Source of the DNA: Ndongobacter massiliensis
GTDB taxonomy: Bacteria > Bacillota > Clostridia > Tissierellales > Peptoniphilaceae
Length of the DNA: 64,000 bases
Assembly: GCF_900120375.1 (NCBI RefSeq)
Contig: NZ_LT635480.1
Coordinates: 1,680,840 to 1,744,839 of the forward strand
Reading direction: 5' to 3'
This document shows, piece after piece, positions 53,650-63,472 of this stretch. The translations under genes and the position numbers were made by a program. Under the pieces are notes generated by a model. It did no database searches. It was given only the letters and a program-made list of their open reading frames with translations, and was not told where the DNA came from. The stretch's first letter is position 1. Each line of letters begins with the position of its first letter.

Positions 53650-54095
53650 CCCTATTCCAGATGAGCCGGCTTAAACTATTGAAGTATCATTATCACTACT
53701 TGTTTCATCGAACAAGTTTCCACATCTGTTTTTATGTATTCTTATTTATCGCTCGCTTTCTTGTTTCCTTGATTTCTCAGTACTCATAAAACCAAAATTT
53801 TTTTCAGCAGAAAGGTCATGGCGTAAGTCATAATCCTCCACAAGTAGATAAAGTCCTACCTTTGGTCTATTCAGTTGTCAAGGAACAATTGTTTGAAATG
53901 GACTTTTCTTTGTATTCTTTTCATTTGCAATAAGCAATCTTCACTATCATCAATAAAATACAGGAGGTCAAATTCCCCTTCACTTTACATAAGGACAGAT
54001 TGACCCCTTGGTTACCGAATTTTTTAATTTATTTGATAAAATTTTTCGGTTTTCCATTAATTTTGTTTTTTATAATTTAAAAATCACGATATAAA
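53650..54095. other. AT-rich gap with no supported gene
   Basis: About 450 bp without a convincing coding frame or RNA gene on either strand. It separates the decayed gene from the terminator of the minus-strand exporter operon and is probably eroded accessory DNA. Confidence 0.5.
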
Positions 54096-54125
54096 AGCGA
54101 CTAAGTTATTTTATTCTTAATCGCT
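54096..54125 (-). terminator. Terminator of the ABC exporter operon
   Basis: On the minus strand AGCGATTAAG pairs with CTTAGTCGCT (one G-U) over a 10-nt loop and is followed by TTTAT. It lies about 75 nt after the second exporter gene. Confidence 0.6.
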
Positions 54126-54200
54126 TCAAAAATTGTCTATATGTGCTTTACAAAGCTTTTTAATTCTTAAATATCGCTTGCTTTGAATCGTTTATTTTTT

Positions 54201-55937
54201 TTATAATCTCCAGCTTGCAGCTCGCTCTCTTGCCTTGATAAATGCTGAATAAATTCCTTTTCTATTTATCAAATCGTTATGTTTGCCTTCTTGAACCAAT
54301 TTACCATCATCAATCACTAGTATCTGATCGGCTTTTCTCACAGTTGAAAGTCTGTGAGCTATCGAAACTACAGTGTGTCCTTTGGACAATTCCTCAATCG
54401 CTGCCAAAATCTCATATTCATTTTCAGGATCAACGGAGCTGGTCGCTTCATCCAAGAGAATAATAGGTGCATTTTTAAGTAATGCTCTAGCAATAGAAAT
54501 TCGTTGTTTTTCACCACCGGAAAGAGAATTGCCACCCTCACCTACCATGGTGTTATAGCCATCAGGAAGTTCCATAATAAAATTATGGCAACGAGCCTTT
54601 TTAGCAGCTTCCACTACTTCTTCATGACTTGCCTTAGGATTTGCAAAGCGAATATTATTCTCTATAGTATCTTGAAAAAGATAAACATTTTGGAAAACAA
54701 GTGAAAGATTTTTCAGTAAACTTTCTACTTTATAATCTCGTATATCCTTATTTCCTAATCTTATTTCACCACTGTCAACATCATAAAAACGAGAGATCAA
54801 ATTGATTATTGTCGTTTTTCCGGATCCTGACGGTCCTACGATAGCTGTCTTTGACCTTTGTGGAATAGTAAATGAAAGGTCTTTTAAAACAGGATTACCT
54901 TTGTCGTAACTAAAGCTCACCTTATCAAAGACGATATCTTGATTTTCCATCACTTCCAAAGTCCCGTCACTTATTTCAGGAATATCTAAAACTTCATCCA
55001 AATATTGCATATTGGCAGGATTCTTAACCATGAGGATGGCTGCATTTTCAAGTTGTTTTAAACCGCCGAAAATCATAAAGCCGGCAGCTGAAACAGTAAG
55101 CGCTTGTGGTAATAAAACTTCCCCTTTCGTATAAAGATAACAAGAAAATAATGTAACAAGTAGACTCGAAAGATTAATAACAGTAGAAAAAATTCTTGCA
55201 TAAATAACAAAGACGATTTCAAAATGTACTTGAGAGAGTCTAAGCTCTTCAGAAGAATTTTTCAATTTAGAATGAATTTCTTCAACAACACCTTCATCTG
55301 CAAACGGAAAACTGCGAAGCACAGGAATCCCGCTAATGCTATCAACTAACGCATCACCCACCTTTGTAATAGCTGCATGCTCACGTGCAACCTCTTTTTT
55401 TGCTTGATTAATCATAAGAGACATGCATAGCCAAATAAGAATTAAACAAATTAAAGTTAAAAATCCAATTTTAGTATTTACACCGAACATCCCAACCAAC
55501 AGGAAAAAGGATATTGAAATGCCTGAAACAGCAAAGTCGATACTCATTGCAGAGTAATTTTCAAGACTCTTCATAACATTGGTAAATGCCGCCATAATTC
55601 TTGATAGGCTTTGTTCTGCAAAATATCCCATAGGCGCCTTTTTAAGTTTTTCGCCAACTGCAAGTCTGTAGTCCTTGAAAATGCCAAAGAAAACACCGTC
55701 ACTAAGACCGCTTTTCGCCCACCCTGTCAAAAAATTAAAAAGAAAGGAAGCAAAAAGCACTCCGAAAATTGTCCAAATATGCTCCCCTGTGGTTTCATTC
55801 ATCCAACCGAATGCAAGAAAGAGAGCGAAAAATCCAAACAGCATTGAAGCATTTTGCAGAAAAATAAGAAACATTCCCGCCTTAAGACGATTTTTATACT
55901 GTCCTGCCAGTTTGAATGATAATCTTATAAACTTCAT
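54201..55937 (-). CDS. ABC exporter half-transporter (membrane plus ATPase), second gene
   Basis: A 578-residue type IV ABC half-transporter: six membrane segments in the first 310 residues, then an ATPase with Walker A GPSGSGKTT, Q-loop VFQNVYLFQDTI, signature LSGGEKQR, Walker B IILLDEATSSVD and H-loop IAHRLS, all consensus. It starts 3 nt after the stop of the upstream half-transporter and probably forms a heterodimer with it. The pair resembles YbtP/YbtQ- and IrtA/IrtB-like or multidrug pairs; the substrate cannot be inferred. Confidence 0.9.
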   Translation of the reverse strand: MKFIRLSFKLAGQYKNRLKAGMFLIFLQNASMLFGFFALFLAFGWMNETTGEHIWTIFGVLFASFLFNFLTGWAKSGLSDGVFFGIFKDYRLAVGEKLKKAPMGYFAEQSLSRIMAAFTNVMKSLENYSAMSIDFAVSGISISFFLLVGMFGVNTKIGFLTLICLILIWLCMSLMINQAKKEVAREHAAITKVGDALVDSISGIPVLRSFPFADEGVVEEIHSKLKNSSEELRLSQVHFEIVFVIYARIFSTVINLSSLLVTLFSCYLYTKGEVLLPQALTVSAAGFMIFGGLKQLENAAILMVKNPANMQYLDEVLDIPEISDGTLEVMENQDIVFDKVSFSYDKGNPVLKDLSFTIPQRSKTAIVGPSGSGKTTIINLISRFYDVDSGEIRLGNKDIRDYKVESLLKNLSLVFQNVYLFQDTIENNIRFANPKASHEEVVEAAKKARCHNFIMELPDGYNTMVGEGGNSLSGGEKQRISIARALLKNAPIILLDEATSSVDPENEYEILAAIEELSKGHTVVSIAHRLSTVRKADQILVIDDGKLVQEGKHNDLINRKGIYSAFIKARERAASWRL

Positions 55938-55940
55938 GTC

Positions 55941-57854
55941 TTACTCCTCCCCTAAATATTGTTTCCACAGGCTTGCATAAAGTGGCTTTTCCATCAGTTC
56001 TTCATGTTTACCCTTGGCTATAATTTGACCTTTATCAATTAGAATTATTTGGTGTGCCTGCTTGATTGTATTTAACCTATGAGCAACCATCACAAGATTT
56101 TTTCCCTTTACGAGATTCGATATTGCTTCTTGGATTAGAGCTTCGTTTTCCGGATCGGCATAAGCTGTTGCCTCATCCAAAATAATGGTTGATGCAGGTT
56201 TCAAAATTGCTCTGGCAAGAGTTATTCTCTGTCTTTCACCGCCCGACATTGCTCCTCCTGCTTCTCCTGCTTTTGTATCATACCCTTTAGGAAGTGCCAT
56301 AATAAAGTCATGGCAATGAGCAGCTTTTGCCGCTGAAATAATTTCATCTTCGGTTGCATTAGGCTTGCCAAGACGAATATTATCTCTAATACTTACATCG
56401 AAAAGAAAGTTATCTTGTGAAACAAAAGAAATTTCTTCAGCAAGCTGCTTAAATGAAATATTCTTTGTATCCACATTACCAATGGAAATTTTACCCGATG
56501 ACTGATCCCAAAAGCCTGCCAAAAGCCTTGCAATTGTAGATTTTCCGCCACCTGAAGGTCCGACAAGTGCGGTCACTTCTCCGGGGCTTGTTTCAAAAGA
56601 AATATTATGCAATACCTCAGTTCCGTCATGATAAGAAAAACTTACATTATCAAATTTTATTCCCTTGCCTCTATCTATAGTAACTTTATTTTCTACATCA
56701 GGACGTTTTTGGGCAGGCATATCAAGCAATTCTTGTATGGATACCCAAGTATTGGAAGCCATCTGAAAAAGTTCAAAGCTCATCATGATTGCAAAAGCCT
56801 GTGGAAGGATAGCAATTGGCAGAATAAGTGATAAAAGCAACGTTTCAATGCCTATTTGCCCGTTCCCATATAAATAGAAAGCTAAAGGTAAGCTCACTAT
56901 CTGTGGTGTCATCATTGCAGCCGTCATCAGTGCTTTGCCAAACCAACTTTGCTTCCACCACTTCATCGTTGAAAAATGATAGAATTTTACCGCATCTGCA
57001 AACTTTCCATACGAAACTTTGTCTTGTGCAAATGCTTTGATTACAGGGATTCCTCGAACATACTCCGCACTTTTGTCGGCAACATTAGCATAACTTGATA
57101 GCCACACCGCCATTCTACTACGGTATTTATACATCATTGTAATCATCGCTAAAAAAACAATTGGTAGCGGCATAAATATTGATAATCCTATACGCCAATC
57201 TAAATAAAACAAAATAACTGTGCAGAGTATCGGATGCAAAAGCCTACTAGGTAGTTCAGGCATCAAATGGGCTACCCAGTCTTCCATATCCGCTACTCGA
57301 TCCATGATTATTACCTTTATTTTACCTACGGGATTATCCACCAAGTACCCCATTGGAATTACATTTAATTTTTCAAACAAAGTCTGTCTGAGTTTTGCAA
57401 GTATGGAAAAAGAGGTTTTATGTGAAATGGTTGTGCTGAATCCTGAAAATATAAAGTAAAGGAGCAGTGATCCTATTGCAAAAAAAGCATATTTCATTAA
57501 CGCATGAAAGCCGACCGGATTACCCCCGGCATTTTTTATAAGCCATCCTGCTGCATAAGCACTAAAGAAATAGGTAGAAAAACTAAAAAGCTCTCCAATG
57601 CAGGCAAAAATAACAGAAATTCGCATCCTACCCTTATACTCAGGTGCTACACTCATAAGGGCTTTATTTAAACCACCCATACTGATTTTAGGTTTTTTTT
57701 CGCTTTGCTCTACATCACTTTCGATTCGCTGCATAATCTCATCAGGAACATCCAAGTTTAGATTCTCTACCTCTTTTATTAGATTTTTATTTTGCTTGAG
57801 TTTCTTGCTGTCCGAAGCAGAGCAAATTAACTCATCATTATTTTTTTTCTTCAT
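55941..57854 (-). CDS. ABC exporter half-transporter (membrane plus ATPase), first gene
   Basis: A 637-residue half-transporter with an unusual charged N-terminal extension (about 75 residues: KKLKQNKNLIKEVENLN, DVEQSEKKPKIS) before six membrane segments, then an ATPase with Walker A GPSGGGKST, signature MSGGERQR, Walker B TIILDEATAYAD and VAHRLNT. The SD AAAAGGAG and a palindromic operator (57873-57888) lie just upstream. Transcribed after the TetR gene and immediately before its partner. Low GC compared with the flanking genes points to acquisition. Confidence 0.9.
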   Translation of the reverse strand: MKKKNNDELICSASDSKKLKQNKNLIKEVENLNLDVPDEIMQRIESDVEQSEKKPKISMGGLNKALMSVAPEYKGRMRISVIFACIGELFSFSTYFFSAYAAGWLIKNAGGNPVGFHALMKYAFFAIGSLLLYFIFSGFSTTISHKTSFSILAKLRQTLFEKLNVIPMGYLVDNPVGKIKVIIMDRVADMEDWVAHLMPELPSRLLHPILCTVILFYLDWRIGLSIFMPLPIVFLAMITMMYKYRSRMAVWLSSYANVADKSAEYVRGIPVIKAFAQDKVSYGKFADAVKFYHFSTMKWWKQSWFGKALMTAAMMTPQIVSLPLAFYLYGNGQIGIETLLLSLILPIAILPQAFAIMMSFELFQMASNTWVSIQELLDMPAQKRPDVENKVTIDRGKGIKFDNVSFSYHDGTEVLHNISFETSPGEVTALVGPSGGGKSTIARLLAGFWDQSSGKISIGNVDTKNISFKQLAEEISFVSQDNFLFDVSIRDNIRLGKPNATEDEIISAAKAAHCHDFIMALPKGYDTKAGEAGGAMSGGERQRITLARAILKPASTIILDEATAYADPENEALIQEAISNLVKGKNLVMVAHRLNTIKQAHQIILIDKGQIIAKGKHEELMEKPLYASLWKQYLGEE

Positions 57855-57872
57855 TAACTCATCTCCTTTTCA

Positions 57873-57888
57873 GTTAGCTTAGACTAAC
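57873..57888. promoter_or_regulatory. Palindromic operator GTTAG-N6-CTAAC (copy 1)
   Basis: GTTAG-CTTAGA-CTAAC, between the TetR gene and the first exporter gene. The same palindrome occurs at 58577-58592 over the TetR promoter. Two copies at the two gene starts suggest a shared site for the TetR protein. Confidence 0.6.
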
Positions 57889-57905
57889 TATTGGTTTAAA
57901 AAAAA

Positions 57906-58511
57906 TTACCTTATTTTACCTTTTTCATAGCTATCAATAAACAGCTTTATTGTTTCTACAAAAAACCCTCTATTATTTATAAAGCTATCCCTTGCCCCAT
58001 CTAAGATTTCACAACCTAGTATAACCGTATTCATAAAAAATATTAAAAAGTCATTTGTGAGATATTCACACTCACCTTTCTTTGTAACTTTAACTCCTAT
58101 ATATGTAGCCTTTAAGGATTCTTCGACCAAGATTGGGAACAAATTCTTTAGGTCATCATTGTTTTTCATAGCCTGAAGATATATGGCATATACGCTCATG
58201 AGTTCACTTTCATCAAGTACTTTATCGACAATCATATGTGCTACAGCATTAGCATCTAACTCTCCCGAATACTTTGCCAGAGCTTCATTAATCTTATCGA
58301 CTCGATAAGCCATACCTTCTCGCATTAAATCATGTAATATTTCAACTTTATTTTTGTAATGGTAATACACGCCTCCTCGAGAAAGCGAGGTTTCAGTAAT
58401 AATATCTTCCATTACCGTGTCAGCAAAACCCTTCCTTAAAAAAACCTTTTTAGCTGCATCTAATATTTCTTTTTTTCTGATTTGACTGACTTTCTGTTTT
58501 TTTCCTTCCAA
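57906..58511 (-). CDS. TetR-family transcriptional regulator
   Basis: A 201-residue repressor: N-terminal TetR helix-turn-helix (IRKKEILDAAKKVFLRKGF, then TSLSRGGVYYHYKNKVEIL, about residues 11-57) and a helical ligand domain. The start is TTG 58511 with GAGAGG about 8 nt upstream; no nearer ATG keeps the HTH. First gene of the exporter operon. Promoter and operators upstream imply autorepression and control of the transporters in response to an exported compound. Confidence 0.92.
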   Translation of the reverse strand: MEGKKQKVSQIRKKEILDAAKKVFLRKGFADTVMEDIITETSLSRGGVYYHYKNKVEILHDLMREGMAYRVDKINEALAKYSGELDANAVAHMIVDKVLDESELMSVYAIYLQAMKNNDDLKNLFPILVEESLKATYIGVKVTKKGECEYLTNDFLIFFMNTVILGCEILDGARDSFINNRGFFVETIKLFIDSYEKGKIR

Positions 58512-58534
58512 AATATATACCTCTCTTTGTAAAC

Positions 58535-58592
58535 AAAACTGACAAAACTGTCGGTTTTATTGTAGCATCATTTTAGGTTAGCGTCAACTAAC
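58535..58592 (-). promoter_or_regulatory. TetR promoter with two operator palindromes
   Basis: On the minus strand TTGACG (58587-58582), 17-bp spacer, TACAAT (58564-58559). Copy 2 of GTTAG-N6-CTAAC (58577-58592) overlaps the -35. A second, different inverted repeat, AAAACTGACA (58535-58544) with TGTCGGTTTT (58549-58558), lies at the start-site region. Both would block RNA polymerase when bound. Confidence 0.7.
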
Positions 58593-58617
58593 TTTTTCGG
58601 AATACACTTTATCCTCT

Positions 58618-59040
58618 GTGCTTTCTGCCATCAATCGTTGCATTCGAGAAAAGGTGACCTTTTTTACGGAACTGGACGATCATATTACCCGCGTGATTGA
58701 CCCCCATGCCTCGGTAGACATGAAAACGATAGAGCAAAGACTTGAGGATCTACAGCAAACGCTCATGGATCGTATTTCGAATGGAGAATCTTATGAAGAC
58801 ATTGCAAACGAGATCGAAGTTGTGAAAGAAGAAAAACTTCAGGCCGAGCTTGCCCGAGCAAAGACGGATAACAGTGTCCTGCGCATCCAAGCGATGCACG
58901 ACTTTTTACAGGCCCAAACCGGCACACTCACGGCTCTGGATGATGCACTGGTGCACAGAATGGTCAAGACCATCACGGTTTATGATACAAAGATTGATGT
59001 AACGTTCACTTCCGGGGTAAGCGTGTCCATCAAGCAGTAG
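58618..59040 (+). pseudogene. C-terminal stub of a large serine recombinase
   Basis: About 140 residues matching the far C-terminal part of resolvase/invertase-type large serine recombinases: VLSAINRCIREKV, a coiled-coil-like ELDDHI...LEDLQQTLMDR region, and the terminal pattern ALVHRMVKTITVYDTKIDVTFTS. The catalytic resolvase domain and zinc ribbon are absent. The frame is closed by a TAG at 58579-58581 inside the TetR operator, so the exporter island abuts the break point. Without the catalytic domain it cannot recombine DNA. It has a more moderate GC than the TetR-ABC genes. Confidence 0.75.
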
Positions 59041-59178
59041 TGTTTTGACAACCATTCTGCCGTTCCAACCCTTTGACCAAAAAAGCACCTGACAACCTTC
59101 TTGCCCACTCATACGGTAGAAATTTACCGACATTCAACTTGCCTTTACAACTGTGTGACCAAAACACGTTCTTTCCCG

Positions 59179-59214
59179 AAAAAATCCCGCTTCAAAACCG
59201 AAGCGGGATTTTTT
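59179..59214. terminator. Bidirectional terminator
   Basis: AAAAAATCCCGCTTC (59179-59193) and GAAGCGGGATTTTTT (59200-59214) pair perfectly, with T runs for both directions. It insulates the recombinase stub from the tRNA genes. Confidence 0.9.
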
Positions 59215-59306
59215 CGTCGTCAATCGCAGTCTTGCATCAAATTGGTCATTCTCTGACCAAGTTTAAAACCAGCTAAACACTAGCTAAATCAAGGCTTTTC
59301 GGCGAT

Positions 59307-59344
59307 GAAAAAGGAAGCACATTTTTCTATCAAAATATGCTCCC
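59307..59344 (-). terminator. Terminator of the tRNA transcript
   Basis: On the minus strand GGGAGCA pairs with TGCTTCC (one G-U), followed by TTTTT, just after tRNA-Ala. Confidence 0.55.
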
Positions 59345-59350
59345 TTATTT

Positions 59351-59426
<76 letters not shown>

Positions 59427-59503
59427 TGGTGGAGAATACAGGACTCGAACCTGTGACCCCCTCGATGTGAACGAGGTGCTCTAACCAACTGAGCCAATTC
59501 TCC
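59427..59503 (-). tRNA. tRNA-Val (anticodon CAC)
   Basis: 77 nt including encoded CCA. Acceptor GGAGAAT/ATTCTCC is perfect; the anticodon stem CCTCG/CGAGG holds loop TTCACAT (CAC); T-loop GGTTCGAGT. It is the promoter-proximal tRNA; tRNA-Ala follows with no spacer. Confidence 0.95.
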
Positions 59504-59517
59504 AAAACAGTGATATG

Positions 59518-59546
59518 ATTATATAAAAGACGAAAGAAAAAGGCAA
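59518..59546 (-). promoter_or_regulatory. Promoter of the tRNA-Val/tRNA-Ala unit
   Basis: Minus strand TTGCCT (59546-59541), exactly 17 bp, TATAAT (59523-59518), 14 nt before tRNA-Val. It lies in the short gap shared with the divergent holA gene. Confidence 0.8.
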
Positions 59547-59553
59547 GGGGCAC

Positions 59554-60618
59554 ATGGACTATATTGCATGGCTGAAAAAACTCGATGAGCAGGCGTTGGA
59601 AGGTATTTATTTTTGCAAGGTGGAGGAGCCGTACCTGTGGGATCGCATGGACGAGTTGTTGCGCGGTGCCGTAGGCGATGCCTTTCTGCCCTTTAATTAC
59701 GAGCGTCTGAATTTTCGAGAAACTACCGATGAAACGCTGGACAATGCCCTGGAAACACTGCCAATGTTTTCGGAAAAGCGCTATGTCATTTTGGAAGATA
59801 TCGATTTAGCGCGGGATCGTTTGAAAAATTACGAATCCCTTTTTTCCGTTTTAACGACTTATTTTGCGGCACCGAATCCGCAAACGGTCCTTTTCATTGT
59901 GTTCTACGGTGCCGCGCCGTTTCGCGGAAAATTCGTAAAATCTATGGAAAAGGTTGCGCAGGAAGTGGTCTTGGACCGCCTCAATCGCAGTCAACTGCGT
60001 GGCTTTATTCAAAAACAGTTGGCACAAGCCGGTGTGCGCACGGAGGAGGGGGCACTTTCTCTGCTGCTTGGGGCCGGCGGATATCTCGAGGCGGGTGCGA
60101 AAAAAAAAGAAAAACGGGAAGAATCGCTTCCGACCTTGTATGATGTCGAAAATGAAGTAAAAAAGGCACAGGCGGCGGCTCGGAAAGGAAAATTATGCGC
60201 GGCGGATTTAGAGGGGCTGCTCCTTGTTTCCATAGAAGATAATATTTTTCAATTGACGGATGCGCTGTCGGCGCGCGATGTCGGGCGTGCGCTGCGTTTA
60301 TATCAGGGTTTCCAGGCACTACAGGAGGATCCGTACCGCAGCTTTTATATGATTGTGCGCCACATCCGCAATTTACTGGGGGTAAAATTATGCCAACAAG
60401 GCGGCGTACCGGCGCCGGAGGGGCAGCGTCGCTTGAAACTCTCGCGTTTTGAATATCAAAAATTACAACAGGCGGAACGTGCATTCAGCCTTTCCGAATT
60501 GGAAGATTTCCATGAAAAGCTCTGGGAAATCGAACGAAATATGAAGACGCAGCCGGTCGATCTGTCTTTTGCGATGGAGCGCTTTTTTGCCCGCTTTCAA
60601 AAAAACAATATTTGTTGA
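59554..60618 (+). CDS. holA: DNA polymerase III delta subunit (clamp loader)
   Basis: A 354-residue HolA. The delta subunit opens the beta clamp within the clamp-loader complex. The AAA+-like N-domain includes YFCKVEEPYLWDRMDELL, VILEDIDL and TVLFIVFYGAAPFRGKF; the middle has LLVSIEDNIFQLTDAL and the C-terminal domain has DPYRSFYMIVRHIRNLLGVK. There is no P-loop, as expected for delta. A charged insert (KKKEKREESLPTLYDVENEV) interrupts the central region. Core gene between tRNAs and groESL. Confidence 0.9.
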   Translation: MDYIAWLKKLDEQALEGIYFCKVEEPYLWDRMDELLRGAVGDAFLPFNYERLNFRETTDETLDNALETLPMFSEKRYVILEDIDLARDRLKNYESLFSVLTTYFAAPNPQTVLFIVFYGAAPFRGKFVKSMEKVAQEVVLDRLNRSQLRGFIQKQLAQAGVRTEEGALSLLLGAGGYLEAGAKKKEKREESLPTLYDVENEVKKAQAAARKGKLCAADLEGLLLVSIEDNIFQLTDALSARDVGRALRLYQGFQALQEDPYRSFYMIVRHIRNLLGVKLCQQGGVPAPEGQRRLKLSRFEYQKLQQAERAFSLSELEDFHEKLWEIERNMKTQPVDLSFAMERFFARFQKNNIC

Positions 60619-60686
60619 ATGGCGAGTCGTACAGAGTCGAGCCAGCAAGGTTGTATCGCGGAGGGATGATAGAAACTTTTGCAGGC

Positions 60687-60715
60687 TTGCTTTTTTTTTG
60701 GAAGTAGAGTATTAT
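60687..60715 (+). promoter_or_regulatory. groESL promoter
   Basis: TTGCTT (60687-60692), 17 bp, TATTAT (60710-60715), directly ahead of the CIRCE element. Confidence 0.75.
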
Positions 60716-60728
60716 TAGAAAGAAGTTG

Positions 60729-60755
60729 TTAGCACTCAATATAAATGAGTGCCAA
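60729..60755. promoter_or_regulatory. CIRCE operator (HrcA site)
   Basis: TTAGCACTC (60729-60737), 9-nt spacer, GAGTGCCAA (60747-60755). One base departs from the perfect TTAGCACTC-N9-GAGTGCTAA consensus. Implies HrcA heat-shock repression of groES-groEL. Confidence 0.95.
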
Positions 60756-60774
60756 ATCAAACAGGAGGTAAAAA

Positions 60775-61059
60775 ATGAGATTAAGTCCGCTTGGAGAACG
60801 CATTGTTATTCGCAAATTAGAGAAGGAAGAAAAGACTTCCTCAGGAATCGTATTGCCGACCTCGGCACAGGAGCAGCCGCAATACGCCGAAGTTGTTGCC
60901 ATCAGTGACAAAGTTGAAAAAGATGAAGAACTGAAGGGCAGCGTCAAAGTTGGCGATCGCGTCATTTATTCAAAATACGCCGGAACGGAAGTTAAACTGG
61001 ACGGAGAAGAGTTTATTGTCATTAAACTGGAAGACGTCCTTGCCGTTGTGGCAGAATAG
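60775..61059 (+). CDS. groES: Co-chaperonin GroES
   Basis: A 94-residue lid of the chaperonin. Family pattern is clear: MRLSPLGERIVIRKLEKEE at the start, mobile loop EKTSSGIVLPTSAQEQ, VGDRVIYSKYAGTEVKLDGE and C-terminal VIKLEDVLAVV. SD AGGAGG. Preceded by a CIRCE site and followed 37 bp later by groEL. Uses TAG as its stop. Confidence 0.99.
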   Translation: MRLSPLGERIVIRKLEKEEKTSSGIVLPTSAQEQPQYAEVVAISDKVEKDEELKGSVKVGDRVIYSKYAGTEVKLDGEEFIVIKLEDVLAVVAE

Positions 61060-61072
61060 ATCATTGACATAG

Positions 61073-62719
<1,647 letters not shown>

Positions 62720-62738
62720 TCTTTTGAAAAGAGAATGT

Positions 62739-62787
62739 AAAGGGGCTGTGTCAGAACGAGCAAATCGTTCGATACAGCCCCTTTTTT
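62739..62787 (+). terminator. Terminator of the groESL operon
   Basis: AAAGGGGCTGT (62739-62749) pairs with ACAGCCCCTTT (62774-62784), with AACG/CGTT inside, and ends in a T run. The mirror A run also allows termination of the convergent ABC genes. Confidence 0.9.
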
Positions 62788-62857
62788 GATGAAGATAAGT
62801 ATTTGTACTTCTAAACTCTTCTAGAAAGTTTTCATTTTTTCTACCATGCAAATCCTG

Positions 62858-63472
62858 TCAAAAAGCGATGCGGTTTGGAATGGAGATGACATGGTCTACC
62901 GGAAAAGCTCCGCCCTCCTGTTCATGGCTGACAAATACGACCGTCTTCCCATGAAGAAACCGCTGCGTCTGTTCCATCACCAATTTTTTACAATCGGGAT
63001 CGAGATGGGCAAAGGGCTCATCGAGCAGCAGCAGATCCCAGTCGCTGAGCAGGGCACGCAACAGAGCGACGCGGCGTTTCATGCCACCCGACAATGTGGA
63101 AACGGGGGTGTCGGAAAGGCCGGAAAGGCCGAAAGAGGCCAAGGCAATTTCCGAATCAGCGGCGGAAATCGGGGCAACAAGGCGAAAATTATCAATGACG
63201 CGCAGCTCCTCTACCAGCCGGTTTTCCTGAAAAACAAAGGCAATTTTACGCGTGGAAAGGGCGCTTTGCGGCGAGCTCCGGGGGAAACGGTCATCGTAAA
63301 TTTTGCCGGAATCCATACATTCCAGCCCGGCGATCAAGCGTAAAAGGGTGGTCTTCCCACAGCCGGAGGGACCGAACAATTGCGTAGTTTTTCCTTCAGG
63401 AATTTCAGCGGAAAAGCGATGGAGCACCGTATGTGCGCCGTATTTTTTCGTAACTTGTGCAATGTGAATCAT
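62858..63472 (-). CDS. ABC transporter ATPase, NitT/TauT type
   Basis: A 204-residue ATPase with Walker A GPSGCGKTT, Q-loop AFVFQENRLVEELRV, signature LSGGMKRR, Walker B LLLLDEPFAHLD and H-loop VSHEQEGG. The start is ATG 63472, overlapping the permease stop by ATGA; longer in-frame readings merely translate the permease in another frame. Such ATPases drive uptake of nitrate, taurine, thiamine-pyrimidine and similar small molecules. Substrate unknown; the binding protein lies outside the window. Confidence 0.88.
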   Translation of the reverse strand: MIHIAQVTKKYGAHTVLHRFSAEIPEGKTTQLFGPSGCGKTTLLRLIAGLECMDSGKIYDDRFPRSSPQSALSTRKIAFVFQENRLVEELRVIDNFRLVAPISAADSEIALASFGLSGLSDTPVSTLSGGMKRRVALLRALLSDWDLLLLDEPFAHLDPDCKKLVMEQTQRFLHGKTVVFVSHEQEGGAFPVDHVISIPNRIAF

